Below are positions 48,471 through 57,648 of a stretch of DNA of 64,000 bases, piece after piece. Under the pieces are notes generated by a model that saw only the letters and a list, made by a program, of their open reading frames with translations, had not been told where the DNA came from and did not search any database. The first letter of the stretch is position 1, and every line of letters starts with the position of its first letter. This DNA is from Caenimonas soli (GTDB taxonomy: Bacteria; Pseudomonadota; Gammaproteobacteria; Burkholderiales; Burkholderiaceae_C), in the NCBI RefSeq assembly GCF_013155545.1, contig NZ_JABJVV010000002.1:124001-188000 (forward strand), in the 5' to 3' direction. The position numbers and the translations under genes are program-made.

Positions 48471-49072
48471 AGCCATCTTTCGCGTATGAGTTCCATCATC
48501 TGGCGCGCCGCTTTGCCGCGGTGGCTGTTGGCGTTCTTGACCTCGATCGGCAGCTGGGCAAAGGTCTTGCCGAACTCCGGGATGAACATCACGGGATCGA
48601 AGCCGAAGCCATTGCTGCCCGCGGGCTCGCGCGCGATCTCGCCGACCACGCGGCCCACCGCGATCAGCGGCTCGGGGTCCTCGGGGGTGCGCACCGCCAC
48701 CAGCGTGCTGACCATTGCGGCGCGGCGATGGGCCACGCCCTGCATCTGCTCGAGCAGCGCCTTCACGTTGTTGGCGTCACCCTTCTCATAGCCAAACTGC
48801 GTGGCGTAGAAGGCGGTATCGACGCCCGGCAGCCCGCCGAAGGCATCGACGCACAGGCCCGCGTCGTCGGCGAGTGCCGGCAATCCGCTCTCGCGCGCCG
48901 CGTGGCGGGCCTTGGCCAGTGCGTTCTCGACGAAGGTGCGGTGCGGCTCTTCGGCCTCGGAGATGCCCAGATCGGCCTGGCGCACCAGCTCAACGCCCAG
49001 CGGCGCGAGCATGGCCTGCAACTCCGCGAGCTTGCCGCGGTTGTTCGAGGCGAGCACGATGCGCTTGGTCAT
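48467..49072 (-). CDS. rdgB: dITP/XTP pyrophosphatase
   Basis: A 201-residue house-cleaning nucleotidase that hydrolyses non-canonical purine triphosphates. Motifs are VLASNNRGKLAEL, LPALADDAGLCVDAFGGLPGV and GSNGFGFDPVMFIP, ending with the conserved SHRGKAARQM. It lies between hemW and rph with a 3-base gap to rph, the standard order in related bacteria. Confidence 0.96.
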   Translation of the reverse strand: MTKRIVLASNNRGKLAELQAMLAPLGVELVRQADLGISEAEEPHRTFVENALAKARHAARESGLPALADDAGLCVDAFGGLPGVDTAFYATQFGYEKGDANNVKALLEQMQGVAHRRAAMVSTLVAVRTPEDPEPLIAVGRVVGEIAREPAGSNGFGFDPVMFIPEFGKTFAQLPIEVKNANSHRGKAARQMMELIRERWL

Positions 49073-49075
49073 CGC

Positions 49076-49804
49076 TCAGGCCGATAAGGCCTTCTTCTGG
49101 AGCATCACCAACTCGGCGATGCCCTTTTCGGCCAGCCGCAGCAGTTCGTCCATTTCGGCGCGGGTGAAGGCCGCGCCTTCCGCGGTGCCCTGCACTTCAA
49201 CGTAGTGCCCCACGCCGGTCATCACCACGTTCATGTCGGTGTCGCAGCCCACGTCTTCGATGTATTCCAGGTCGAGCAGGGGCGTTCCCTGCACGATCCC
49301 CACCGAAACGGCGGCGACCGGCGCGGTCACGGGCGAAGCGGCGAGCTTGCCCTCGGCGATCAGCTTGTTCACCGCATCCTGCGCCGCGACGAAGGCGCCG
49401 GTGATGGCCGCGGTACGCGTGCCGCCGTCGGCCTGCAGCACGTCGCAATCGAGGTGGATGGTGCGCTCGCCCAGCGCCTTGAGATCGAACACGGCGCGCA
49501 TGGAGCGGCCGATCAGGCGCTGGATTTCCTGGGTGCGGCCGCTTTGCTTGCCGCGCGCCGCTTCGCGGTCGCTGCGGGTGTGGGTCGAGCGCGGCAGCAT
49601 GCCGTATTCGGCCGTGACCCAGCCCTCGCCGCTGCCGCGCTTGTGCGGCGGGACCTTCTCCTCCACCGAAGCCGTGCACAGCACTTTGGTGGCGCCGAAC
49701 TCGATCAGCACGGAGCCCTCGGCGTGGATGGTGAAGCCGCGCGTGATGCGGATGGGGCGCAGCTGGTCGGCGGCACGGCCGCCGCTTCTTTCAAATACGG
49801 TCAT
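49076..49804 (-). CDS. rph: ribonuclease PH
   Basis: A 242-residue phosphorolytic 3'-5' exoribonuclease trimming tRNA 3' ends. Sequence is canonical: [22 protein letters not shown], the phosphate-site arginines in [40 protein letters not shown] and [20 protein letters not shown]. The start at 49804 matches the family; a longer open frame to 49936 is a shadow of the phosphatase gene. Confidence 0.96.
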   Translation of the reverse strand: MTVFERSGGRAADQLRPIRITRGFTIHAEGSVLIEFGATKVLCTASVEEKVPPHKRGSGEGWVTAEYGMLPRSTHTRSDREAARGKQSGRTQEIQRLIGRSMRAVFDLKALGERTIHLDCDVLQADGGTRTAAITGAFVAAQDAVNKLIAEGKLAASPVTAPVAAVSVGIVQGTPLLDLEYIEDVGCDTDMNVVMTGVGHYVEVQGTAEGAAFTRAEMDELLRLAEKGIAELVMLQKKALSA

Positions 49805-49811
49805 TGGGTCT

Positions 49812-50717
49812 TTAAGTTTTGCGGGCGGCCGAGCGCCGGATTGCTTCGTTGATCTCGGCGATCGAGCGCTCGATGGCGGCGTCGTCGAGATCCTCGACCA
49901 TGGTGTCGAGCACGCCGGCCTGGATGGTGGAGGCAAATACGCCGTCCATGATGCTGTCGGTGGAAATGCCGCGCGTGGATTCGAAGGAGTCGGGAGTTTC
50001 CCACTCGAGCGCGATCACGGTGACGTTGTCGCAGTGCTCGCCGCCGTTGCGCAGCGCCGCTTCGACCAGGTCCGGCACGGCGCTGGAAACCGGCTGCGTG
50101 GCCAGGTGGCGCACGATGTCGATGTCGTTCAGGCTGCCCCACAGTCCGTCGGAGCACAGCAGGATCTTGTCGCCCTGCTGCAGCGTGACGGGGCCGGTAA
50201 CGTCGAACACCGGTTTGGTGGGCGAACCCAGGCAGGTGAAGAGGATGTTGCGGTTGATGAGGTCCAGCCGCACCACGCCCGCGTTGCTTTGCTGCTCCAG
50301 GTAGGAGTGGTCGCGCGTGCGGGTGAGCAACTCGCCCTCGCGCACCACGTACAGCCGCGAGTCGCCGCAGTGGACCCAGGTCGCCGAGGTGCCTTGCACG
50401 AGGGCCGCGACCAGTGTGGTGCGCGGTGTGTCCAGCATCCCCTTTTCGCTGGCATAGCGGATGATCTGGTGATGCGCGGCCATGAGCGACGTGGATAGGA
50501 ACTCGGTCACGTCGCTGACGGTGGGCTTGGCTTCCTTCTGGTACAGCGCCGAGATGGTCTGCAGCGCCAGCTGGGCCGCCACTTCGCCTTCGGGGTGGCC
50601 GCCCATGCCGTCGGCCAGCACGAACAAGCCCGATTCGCGGGTGTAGCAGTAGCCCATCCGGTCTTCGTTCTTCTCGCGCCCGCCTTTGCGGCTGATCTGG
50701 AAGACGGAAAACTTCAT
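49812..50717 (-). CDS. PP2C-family serine/threonine phosphatase
   Basis: A 301-residue Mn/Mg-dependent phosphatase. Metal-site motifs are [25 protein letters not shown], the [10 protein letters not shown] strand, LLCSDGLWG and [15 protein letters not shown]. The C-terminal 60 residues are acidic and helical. The start overlaps the kinase stop (ATGA), so kinase and phosphatase are translationally coupled and probably act on the same targets. Confidence 0.93.
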   Translation of the reverse strand: MKFSVFQISRKGGREKNEDRMGYCYTRESGLFVLADGMGGHPEGEVAAQLALQTISALYQKEAKPTVSDVTEFLSTSLMAAHHQIIRYASEKGMLDTPRTTLVAALVQGTSATWVHCGDSRLYVVREGELLTRTRDHSYLEQQSNAGVVRLDLINRNILFTCLGSPTKPVFDVTGPVTLQQGDKILLCSDGLWGSLNDIDIVRHLATQPVSSAVPDLVEAALRNGGEHCDNVTVIALEWETPDSFESTRGISTDSIMDGVFASTIQAGVLDTMVEDLDDAAIERSIAEINEAIRRSAARKT

Positions 50718-51724
50718 TTGGCTTTAGCCCCGAAGCCCGTCGCGGCGCGCTTCACGTTTTTCTTGGTGTCCGAAACCATGTTGTCGAACTGCAGGCGCAT
50801 CTTCTCGCCCACCGTCAGCTTGGTGTAGCGGCGCTCGCCCTCACGGCTGAGCTCTTTTTGCAGCGCGAACACCGATTGCGGCCGCGACAGCGGGTCGAGC
50901 GACATGCACCATTCGACCACCTCGATCAGGTTGTCGGAATAAACGCCGCGCAGGCGGGACAGGGCCAGCGCCAGCCGGTCCTTCTCGAGCCGCTGCGGCG
51001 CGTCGTTGGGCGGGTAGCCCTGCATGGTGGCGTAGATGCAGGCGCCGATGGCGTAGATGTCGGTCCAGGGACCCATCGACGAATCGCGCCGGTACATCTC
51101 GGGAGCGGCAAAACCCGGTGTGTACATGGGGCGGATGAAGTTGCCTTCCTTGGACAGCACTTCGCGGGCGGCGCCGAAATCGATCATTACCGCCTTGTTG
51201 TCGTCGGTGATGAAAATGTTGGCAGGCTTGATGTCCAGATGCAACATCTTGTGCTGGTGCACGATGCGCAAACCGCGCAGGATCTCGTCGAAAAGCGAGC
51301 GGATCGTCGATTCGCGGAAGACTTTCTGCTTTTTCAGCTCGCGCGCGGTGATGATGAAATCCTGCAAGGTCCCGCCTTCCAGGTAATTCATCACCATGTA
51401 GACGGTTTCGTTCTCACGGAAGAAATTCAGCACGCTCACCACGGAAGCATGCGAAATCTGGGCGAGCGAGCGCCCTTCCTCGAAGAAACTCTTTAGGCCC
51501 AGCCGGTAGAGGGACAGTTTCTCGGCCTGCACCTGCGGCAACAGCTCGCCCGGGGCGCGGGTGGCCAGGGACGCGGGCAGGTATTCCTTGACGGCGACCT
51601 GCTGGCCCTCGTTGTCCACCGCCAGGTAGACCACGCCAAAGCCGCCCGCGGAGAGCTTGCGCACCACGCGATAGCCGCCAATGACGGTATCCGGCGGCAG
51701 CGGGGCTGGTTTGACCTTTGACAT
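50714..51724 (-). CDS. eukaryotic-type serine/threonine protein kinase
   Basis: A 336-residue soluble Hanks-type kinase without a membrane segment. The glycine loop is LSAGGFGVVYLA, the ATP lysine is Lys46 (VAVKEYLP), the catalytic loop is MLHLDIKPANIFI (HLD in place of HRD), DFG is in MIDFGAAREV, and the APE-like segment is GFAAPEMYRR. The C-terminal 60 residues are basic. It is divergent from yicC over 91 bases that contain an imperfect inverted repeat (AGTTGTCC / GGATCAACT, 51734-51757). Confidence 0.92.
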   Translation of the reverse strand: MSKVKPAPLPPDTVIGGYRVVRKLSAGGFGVVYLAVDNEGQQVAVKEYLPASLATRAPGELLPQVQAEKLSLYRLGLKSFFEEGRSLAQISHASVVSVLNFFRENETVYMVMNYLEGGTLQDFIITARELKKQKVFRESTIRSLFDEILRGLRIVHQHKMLHLDIKPANIFITDDNKAVMIDFGAAREVLSKEGNFIRPMYTPGFAAPEMYRRDSSMGPWTDIYAIGACIYATMQGYPPNDAPQRLEKDRLALALSRLRGVYSDNLIEVVEWCMSLDPLSRPQSVFALQKELSREGERRYTKLTVGEKMRLQFDNMVSDTKKNVKRAATGFGAKAK

Positions 51725-51815
51725 AATTTAGGAAGTTGTCCGAATGTAGGATCAACTGCGTAACCCGGTTATTCTCGCAATCCCGCAACGAACCGTTTAG
51801 ATAGAAGAACCCTCC

Positions 51816-52733
51816 ATGCCAGTTTACAGCATGACCGGCTACGCAAGCGCCCAACAAAGCGCTGCGCAAGCCCCCGCAGGCCAGGAGGCCAAGGGCGCGC
51901 CGGCGAGCCGTCTGGGACTGGAGATACGCTCCGTCAACAGCCGCTTCCTGGACCTCACCTTCCGCCTTTCCGAAGAATTGCGCCAGCACGAGCCGATGTT
52001 GCGCGAAATGATCGTCGGCAAGCTCAAACGAGGCAAGGTGGAAGTTCGCGCCGCCCTCGAGTCGGCGTCGGGCGACAGCCTGCGCGATCCCACGGCCCGC
52101 ATGCTGCAGCGGCTCAACGCCCTGCAAGACAACGTGCGCGCCTGGCTGCCCGATGCCAAGGCGCTGAGCGTCGCCGACGTGGTACGCATGTGCGCCGGCG
52201 AGGGCAACGCGGACGTCGACTGGGCCGAGGCGCTGACGAAGCTCGCCGGCAAGACCGTCGATGAACTGATGTCCGCGCGCGAGCGCGAGGGCGCCCGGCT
52301 GGCCACGATGCTCCTGGGCCACCTGAAGCAGCTGCGCGAACTGGCCAAGCAGGCGCAGCCCCTGGTGCCGCAGCTGGTGGAGCAGCAACGCGCCCGGTTT
52401 CTCGAGCGCTGGAAGGAAGCCATGGCGCTCACCGACGGCGCCACGCTCCCCGAAGCCGCGCAGGACCGGGCCCTGACCGAGGCGACCTCCTTTGCCATCC
52501 GCATCGACGTGGCCGAGGAGCTGACGCGCCTGGGAAGCCACATCGACGAGATCGAGCGGCTGGTCAAGAAAGGCGGCGAAATCGGCAAGCGGCTGGATTT
52601 CCTGATCCAGGAGCTGCATCGTGAGGCCAACACCATGGGCTCCAAGTCGGCGGCCCTGGAACTCACCAAGGTTTCGGTGGACATGAAGGTGCTGATCGAG
52701 CAGATGCGCGAGCAGGTGCAGAACATAGAATAA
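51816..52733 (+). CDS. yicC: YicC-family endoribonuclease
   Basis: A 305-residue protein of the YicC/YloC family, reported as endoribonucleases. It opens MPVYSMTGYASAQ with the conserved EIRSVNSRFLDLTFRLSEEL. It has a coiled central region and a C-terminal DUF1732-like part with RLDFLIQELHREANTMGSKS. A Gln/Ala-rich insertion of about 20 residues follows residue 10. It is the first gene of yicC-gmk-rpoZ (gap of 12 bases to gmk). Confidence 0.94.
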   Translation: MPVYSMTGYASAQQSAAQAPAGQEAKGAPASRLGLEIRSVNSRFLDLTFRLSEELRQHEPMLREMIVGKLKRGKVEVRAALESASGDSLRDPTARMLQRLNALQDNVRAWLPDAKALSVADVVRMCAGEGNADVDWAEALTKLAGKTVDELMSAREREGARLATMLLGHLKQLRELAKQAQPLVPQLVEQQRARFLERWKEAMALTDGATLPEAAQDRALTEATSFAIRIDVAEELTRLGSHIDEIERLVKKGGEIGKRLDFLIQELHREANTMGSKSAALELTKVSVDMKVLIEQMREQVQNIE

Positions 52734-52745
52734 CAAGAACAAGCG

Positions 52746-53366
52746 ATGGACTACCCAGGCAATCTTTTCGTCGTTGCGGCCCCCAGCGGTGCGGGCAAGT
52801 CCAGCCTGGTCAAGGCCTTGCTGGAACTGGACTCGCTGGTCCACCCCTCGGTCTCGCACACGACGCGCCCGCCCCGGGGCCAGGAAAAGCACGGCCGCGA
52901 GTACTTCTTCGTTTCGCCCCAGGAGTTCGACGCCATGGTGCTGGCCGATTCCTTCGTGGAATGGGCGTTCGTGCACGGCCAGCGCTACGGCACCTCCAAG
53001 AAGGCCATCGAGGAGCGGATCGCCCAGGGCGCGGACGTCATCCTGGAAATCGACTTCCAGGGGGCCCTGCAGATCAAGCGCATATTTACCAACGCCGTGC
53101 TGATCTTCATCCTGCCGCCCAGCTGGGAAGAACTGCGCTCCCGCCTGGAGCGGCGCGGGGAAGATTCCCCGGAGGTCATCGAAATTCGCCTGAAGAATGC
53201 CGCGGAAGAGATGACGCAGGCACGGGAATTCGATTTCGTTATAATCAATGAGTTATTTGAACGGGCGCTTTTCGACTTGAAGGCGATCGTTCATGCCCAG
53301 CGGCTCAAGTTTTCGGCTCAGCGCCGTGCCCGAGCCGACACTTTCCAAGCCCTCAACATCACCTGA
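52746..53366 (+). CDS. gmk: guanylate kinase
   Basis: A 206-residue enzyme phosphorylating GMP to GDP. P-loop [17 protein letters not shown]-binding [13 protein letters not shown] and [15 protein letters not shown], and lid-region [20 protein letters not shown] are all present. Complete and of normal length. Confidence 0.97.
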   Translation: MDYPGNLFVVAAPSGAGKSSLVKALLELDSLVHPSVSHTTRPPRGQEKHGREYFFVSPQEFDAMVLADSFVEWAFVHGQRYGTSKKAIEERIAQGADVILEIDFQGALQIKRIFTNAVLIFILPPSWEELRSRLERRGEDSPEVIEIRLKNAAEEMTQAREFDFVIINELFERALFDLKAIVHAQRLKFSAQRRARADTFQALNIT

Positions 53367-53385
53367 CTCCCTTACTGGAGATTCC

Positions 53386-53589
53386 ATGGCCCGCATCACC
53401 GTTGAAGACTGCCTGCAGCAAATCCCCAACCGTTTCCAGCTCGTCCTGGCAGCCACCTACCGCGCTCGCATGCTGAGCCAGGGTCACGCCCCCAAGATCG
53501 AGAGCAAGAACAAGCCCGGCGTCACGGCCTTGCGCGAGATCGCCCAGGGCAAGATCGGCCTGGAAATGCTCAAGAAAGTCCCCGGCTGA
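53386..53589 (+). CDS. rpoZ: RNA polymerase subunit omega
   Basis: A 67-residue omega subunit beginning [20 protein letters not shown] with the conserved GKIGLEML near the C-terminus. GGAG precedes the ATG. Order gmk-rpoZ-spoT is conserved in proteobacteria. It is followed by a strong terminator. Confidence 0.97.
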   Translation: MARITVEDCLQQIPNRFQLVLAATYRARMLSQGHAPKIESKNKPGVTALREIAQGKIGLEMLKKVPG

Positions 53590-53617
53590 GCTCCAGACCG
53601 CCTTTCCTCGCTAAAGA

Positions 53618-53640
53618 GCACCGCCTTGCGGTGCTTTTTT
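53618..53640 (+). terminator. Rho-independent terminator after rpoZ
   Basis: GCACCGC (53618-53624), loop CTT and GCGGTGC (53628-53634) form a perfect 7-bp stem followed by six T residues. It separates gmk-rpoZ from spoT. Confidence 0.93.
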
Positions 53641-53683
53641 CTTGGGGAAAGCTCTTCCAGCAGGGGCGCGCTACATTTGAGGT

Positions 53684-55954
53684 ATGAGCGCAGTCCTGCA
53701 ATCCTCCGGCAAAGGCAAGCGCCCCGCGGCGCCGGTCCTGCCGAGTCCCGCTGCCGCCAACGCGGCCGCAGCCAGCTTTGCCGCGCTCACGGCCCGCCTG
53801 GATTACCTGGATCAGGCCGAGATCGAGCAGGTCCGCAAGGCCTACCGCTTTGCCGATGAAGCCCATCTGGGCCAGATCCGCGCCAGCGGCGAGCCCTACA
53901 TCACGCATCCGATCGCAGTGGCGGCGCAGTGCGCCGAATGGAAACTCGACGCCCAGGCGTTGATGGCGGCGCTGCTGCACGACGCCATCGAGGACTGCGG
54001 CGTCACCAAGCCCCAGCTGATCGAGCGCTTCGGCGCGCCCGTCGCCGAGCTGGTCGATGGGCTGACCAAACTCGACAAGCTGCAGTTCAACACCCGCGAA
54101 GAGAACCAGGCCGAGTCGTTCCGCAAGATGCTGCTGGCGATGGCGCGCGACGTGCGCGTCATCCTGATCAAGCTGGCCGACCGCACGCACAACATGCGCA
54201 CGCTGGACGACGTGCCGCGCGAGAAGTGGGCACGCATCTCCTCCGAAACGCTGGAAATCTACGCGCCCATCGCGCACCGGCTGGGTTTGAACCTGACCTA
54301 CCGCGAGCTGCAGGAGCTGGCCTTCCGCCATCTGCGGCCGTGGCGCTACGCCGTGCTGAGCAAGGCCGTCACCAAGGCGCGCAACCGCCGGCGCGACCTG
54401 ATCCAGAAAGTGCACCGCGAGGTCGAGTCCTCATTCGCGGAAGCCGGAATCCAGGTACGGATCTCGGGGCGCGAGAAGACGCTCTACTCCGTCTACCGCA
54501 AGATGGATGAGAAGCACCTGAGCTTTGCCCAGGTCACCGACATCTACGGCTTTCGCGTCATCGTTCCCTCCGTGCTCGAGTGCTACACGGCGCTGGGCCT
54601 CTTGCACCAGATGTACAAGCCGGTGCCGGGCAAGTTCAAGGACCACATCGCCATCCCCAAGGTCAACGGCTACCAGTCGCTGCACACCACGCTGGTCGGC
54701 CCCTCGGGGGTGAACGTCGAATTCCAGATGCGCACCGAGGCCATGCACCTGGTCGCAGAATCCGGCGTCGCGGCGCATTGGCTCTACAAGGCCAGCGATC
54801 TGGATGGCGACAACGCCGACCGCCTGGGCACGAAGTGGCTGCAGTCCCTGCTGGACATCCAGCACGAAACCCGCGACGCGGCGGAATTCTGGGACCACGT
54901 CAAGATCGACCTGTTCCCCGACGCCGTCTACGTGTTCACGCCCAAGAGCCAGATCATGGCCCTGCCGCGCGGCGCGACGGTGGTGGACTTCGCCTATGCG
55001 ATCCACAGCAACATCGGCGACCGCACGGTGGCCGCCAAGATCAACGGCGTGCAGGTTCCGCTGCGCACCGAGCTGAAGAACGGCGACGTGGTCGAGGTGG
55101 TCACCGCGCCCGTATCGACACCCAACCCGGCGTGGCTGGGTTTCGTGCGCACGGGCCGCGCGCGCTCCAAGATCCGGCACCACCTGAAGTCGCTGGCGCA
55201 AGTCGAGTCGCAGGAATTGGGCGAGAAGCTGCTGACGCAGGCCCTGCGCGCGGAAGGGCTGGAGAAGCTCCCCGCGGACGACGAGGAACATCACTCCATC
55301 TGGGAAAAGCTGCTGCGTTTCACCGGCAGCCGCAGCCGCGACGAATTGCTCACCGACATCGGCCTGGGCAAGCGCATCGCCAGCATCGTCGCCAAGAGAT
55401 TGACCACCATGCTCGCGGCCGAACGCGGCGAGAAGCCGGACGCGCTGCTGATCACCCGCGAGCGCTACACCGCGCACGAGAACGTCTCGCAAGGCGAAGT
55501 CACGCTGGACGGCAGCGAAAACGCATCGGTGCAGTTCGCCACCTGCTGCCGGCCGGTGCCGGGCGACGAGATCGTCGGCTACCTGGGGCGAGGCGAGGGC
55601 CTGGTGGTGCACACCGAGGACTGCGCCGTCGCCCGTCGGCTGCAGCACAAGGACAGCGAGCGCTTCATCAGCGTGGAGTGGGCGGACGAGCCGGTGCGGC
55701 CGTTCGAGACCAGCCTGCTCGTCACCGTCATCAACGGCAAGGGCGTGCTGGCACGTGTTGCCGCGGCGCTAGCCAGCGCCGAGGCGGACATCACCCACGT
55801 GGACATGGGCGACGAGAAAGCACAGGACGCCACCGACCTGCGCTTCATCGTGGCGGTGCGCGACAAGGCCCACCTCGATGGCGCGATGCGTGTCCTGAAG
55901 CGCACGCCTTCGGTGCTGCGCGTTCAGCGCGTCAGGCCCGGCGGCGCCGGGTAG
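53684..55954 (+). CDS. spoT: bifunctional (p)ppGpp synthetase/hydrolase
   Basis: A 756-residue RelA/SpoT homologue. The HD hydrolase domain has LMAALLHDAIEDCG and LIKLADRTHNMRTL, so the hydrolase should be active. The synthetase domain has RISGREKTLYSVYRKM, DIYGFRVIV and VNGYQSLHTT. TGS (VYVFTPKSQIMALPRGATVVD), zinc-finger-like and C-terminal ACT domains follow. A low-complexity Ala/Pro N-terminal leader of about 35 residues precedes the fold. Its last 31 bases overlap convergent greB. Confidence 0.95.
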   Translation: MSAVLQSSGKGKRPAAPVLPSPAAANAAAASFAALTARLDYLDQAEIEQVRKAYRFADEAHLGQIRASGEPYITHPIAVAAQCAEWKLDAQALMAALLHDAIEDCGVTKPQLIERFGAPVAELVDGLTKLDKLQFNTREENQAESFRKMLLAMARDVRVILIKLADRTHNMRTLDDVPREKWARISSETLEIYAPIAHRLGLNLTYRELQELAFRHLRPWRYAVLSKAVTKARNRRRDLIQKVHREVESSFAEAGIQVRISGREKTLYSVYRKMDEKHLSFAQVTDIYGFRVIVPSVLECYTALGLLHQMYKPVPGKFKDHIAIPKVNGYQSLHTTLVGPSGVNVEFQMRTEAMHLVAESGVAAHWLYKASDLDGDNADRLGTKWLQSLLDIQHETRDAAEFWDHVKIDLFPDAVYVFTPKSQIMALPRGATVVDFAYAIHSNIGDRTVAAKINGVQVPLRTELKNGDVVEVVTAPVSTPNPAWLGFVRTGRARSKIRHHLKSLAQVESQELGEKLLTQALRAEGLEKLPADDEEHHSIWEKLLRFTGSRSRDELLTDIGLGKRIASIVAKRLTTMLAAERGEKPDALLITRERYTAHENVSQGEVTLDGSENASVQFATCCRPVPGDEIVGYLGRGEGLVVHTEDCAVARRLQHKDSERFISVEWADEPVRPFETSLLVTVINGKGVLARVAAALASAEADITHVDMGDEKAQDATDLRFIVAVRDKAHLDGAMRVLKRTPSVLRVQRVRPGGAG

Positions 55955-56493
55955 CGCACTTCCAGCACTTCGATTTCCTGCGCGCCCAGCGGCGTGACCA
56001 GCTTGACCACGTCGCCCTCGCGCGCCTTGAGCAGCGCCCGCGCGATCGGCGACACCCAGCTCACCTGGCCCTGGGCGGTGTCGGCCTCGTCGATGCCCAT
56101 GATCGTGATGGTGCGCTCCTGCCCCGACTCTTCGGCGTACGTCACGGTCGCGCCGAAGAACGCCTGGTCGTGTCCGTGGTGCACGGCGGGATCGGTGATC
56201 TCGGCCAGCTCAAGCCGCTTGGTGAGGAAGCGAATGCGCCGGTCTATTTCACGCAGGCGCTTCTTGCCGTAAATGTAGTCACCATTCTCGGACCGGTCTC
56301 CGTTGCTCGCGGCCCAGTGCACGACTTCGACGATCTTGGGCCGCTCCTCGTCGATCAACTGCAGCAGCTCGCTGCGCAAGCGCGCGTAGCCTTGCGGCGT
56401 GATGTAGTTCTTGGCGCCGGCCGGTATCTCGGGCAACAGCCCATCCTGCTCGTCACCGTCCGCGTCGGTTTCCTTGGTGAAGGCCTTGCTCAT
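55924..56493 (-). CDS. greB: transcription elongation factor GreB
   Basis: A 189-residue factor that stimulates transcript cleavage in backtracked RNA polymerase. An N-terminal coiled coil (NYITPQGYARLRSELLQLIDEERPKIVEVVHWAASNGDRSENGDY) with the acidic tip and a C-terminal FKBP-like domain (VSPIARALLKAREGDVV) are present. The N-terminus has about 20 extra residues compared with E. coli GreB. The start at 56493 is the ATG before MSKAFTKET; further upstream codons are outside the family. Confidence 0.93.
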   Translation of the reverse strand: MSKAFTKETDADGDEQDGLLPEIPAGAKNYITPQGYARLRSELLQLIDEERPKIVEVVHWAASNGDRSENGDYIYGKKRLREIDRRIRFLTKRLELAEITDPAVHHGHDQAFFGATVTYAEESGQERTITIMGIDEADTAQGQVSWVSPIARALLKAREGDVVKLVTPLGAQEIEVLEVRYPAPPGLTR

Positions 56494-56615
56494 GGTGCCA
56501 AGCATAACGAAGGGGCTGTAACACTGCAGTGGCCTATTCCTACATTCGCATACGCATGGTCCTACGGCCGCCGTCGCGCAATTCGTGCAACATCTTTTCC
56601 ACCTCAGGAGAAACG

Positions 56616-56912
56616 ATGAGCCCCTCATTTGCAGCGCCCCCCGCAGTGATCAACCCGACAGCGGAAGAAGCCTATTGGCGGGAGGCCTTCAAGGACGAGC
56701 CCTACTACAAGCCCGACCTGAGTTATGACGACTACAGCCCGGCCTATCGCGTGGGCTACACCGGGCCTCTGCGGCGCGAAGGCAGCTTCGAGTCGCTGGA
56801 GGACGCACTCCACAAGGATTGGGATCGTGTGAAGGGCCGCTCGCGCCTGAGCTGGAATGAAGCACGTCTGGCCACCCAGGCGGCCTGGGAACGGGTCTCG
56901 CCGTGGCACTGA
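56616..56912 (+). CDS. conserved hypothetical protein
   Basis: A 98-residue soluble protein rich in aromatic and acidic residues (AYWREAFKDEPYYKPDLSYD, YRVGYTG), with a C-terminal amphipathic helix ending AAWERVSPWH. AGGAG lies 7 bases before the ATG. I do not recognise a named domain, though similar short proteins are common in Burkholderiales. It overlaps the next gene by 10 bases, so the two are probably translated together. Two TCCTAC half-sites (56538 and 56560) lie upstream. Confidence 0.72.
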   Translation: MSPSFAAPPAVINPTAEEAYWREAFKDEPYYKPDLSYDDYSPAYRVGYTGPLRREGSFESLEDALHKDWDRVKGRSRLSWNEARLATQAAWERVSPWH

Positions 56913-57643
56913 CCGCTGAGAAGAGCACCGTGGAAACTCGCACCTCGGACGCCGTGCCGGCGGGACGGCGATCACGCGCCGGGGCTGAAGCTGCCCGCTA
57001 CGGCGTCTTGCGGCGGCTGGGGGCCGCGCTCAAGCACGACATGGTCGTGAACCTGCAGGCCATCGCCATGATGGCCGAAGTGCTGAATGCCAAGCTCGAG
57101 CGCGGTACGCCCGCGCCTGCCGAGCTGCAGACCAGCATCACCAAGCTCAACCGCCTGGCACGCGAAGCGGTGGCCAACTGCCTGAAGGTTGCCAGCTGGA
57201 TCGAACCCGGCGAAGACGAAGGCGTGCGCCTGGCCGACGGCGTGGATGAGTGCCTGGCCCTGCTGGCCAGCAACTTCAATTTCCGCGGCTTCGTGGTCAC
57301 CAAGGAAGTGCCCGACAGTGCGTTCCAGGTGTCGCGCGTGGTCCTTCGCAATCTGCTCATCGCCTCGCTGATCACATTGACCGACGCCGCCGCCGGCCCC
57401 TGCGAGGTGCACGTCAAGGCCGAGGTGGTCGCCGGTTTTGCAGAGATATCGGTGCGCATCAGCCCGCGCCAGGATGAATTCGAGGGCCTGCCTTACGAGG
57501 CCAGCTACCGCCAGCTGGAATGGTCGGATGTGCAGGCGCTGGCGCTGGCCGAGTCGGTCGAGCTGGTCCGCAGCCATGACCAGATCGTGATACGCATGCC
57601 GCGTGCGATCGCTACCGCCCCGCTGCAGATCGCCCCTATCTAG
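56903..57643 (+). CDS. degenerate histidine-kinase-like / phosphotransfer protein
   Basis: A 246-residue soluble protein with a GTG start overlapping the previous stop. Residues about 35-110 look like a DHp helical hairpin with His45 in LGAALKHDMVVNLQAIAMMAEVL. Residues about 120-235 resemble a stripped ATPase domain: FRNLL-like N-box position (VVLRNLLIASLITLTDAA) but no DxGxG or GxGxG boxes. This is the architecture of ChpT-type phosphotransferases or pseudokinases. Function is inferred from fold-like pattern only. The PAS-GGDEF-EAL gene is convergent, 5 bases away. Confidence 0.6.
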   Translation: MALTAEKSTVETRTSDAVPAGRRSRAGAEAARYGVLRRLGAALKHDMVVNLQAIAMMAEVLNAKLERGTPAPAELQTSITKLNRLAREAVANCLKVASWIEPGEDEGVRLADGVDECLALLASNFNFRGFVVTKEVPDSAFQVSRVVLRNLLIASLITLTDAAAGPCEVHVKAEVVAGFAEISVRISPRQDEFEGLPYEASYRQLEWSDVQALALAESVELVRSHDQIVIRMPRAIATAPLQIAPI

Positions 57644-57648
57644 TTGCG

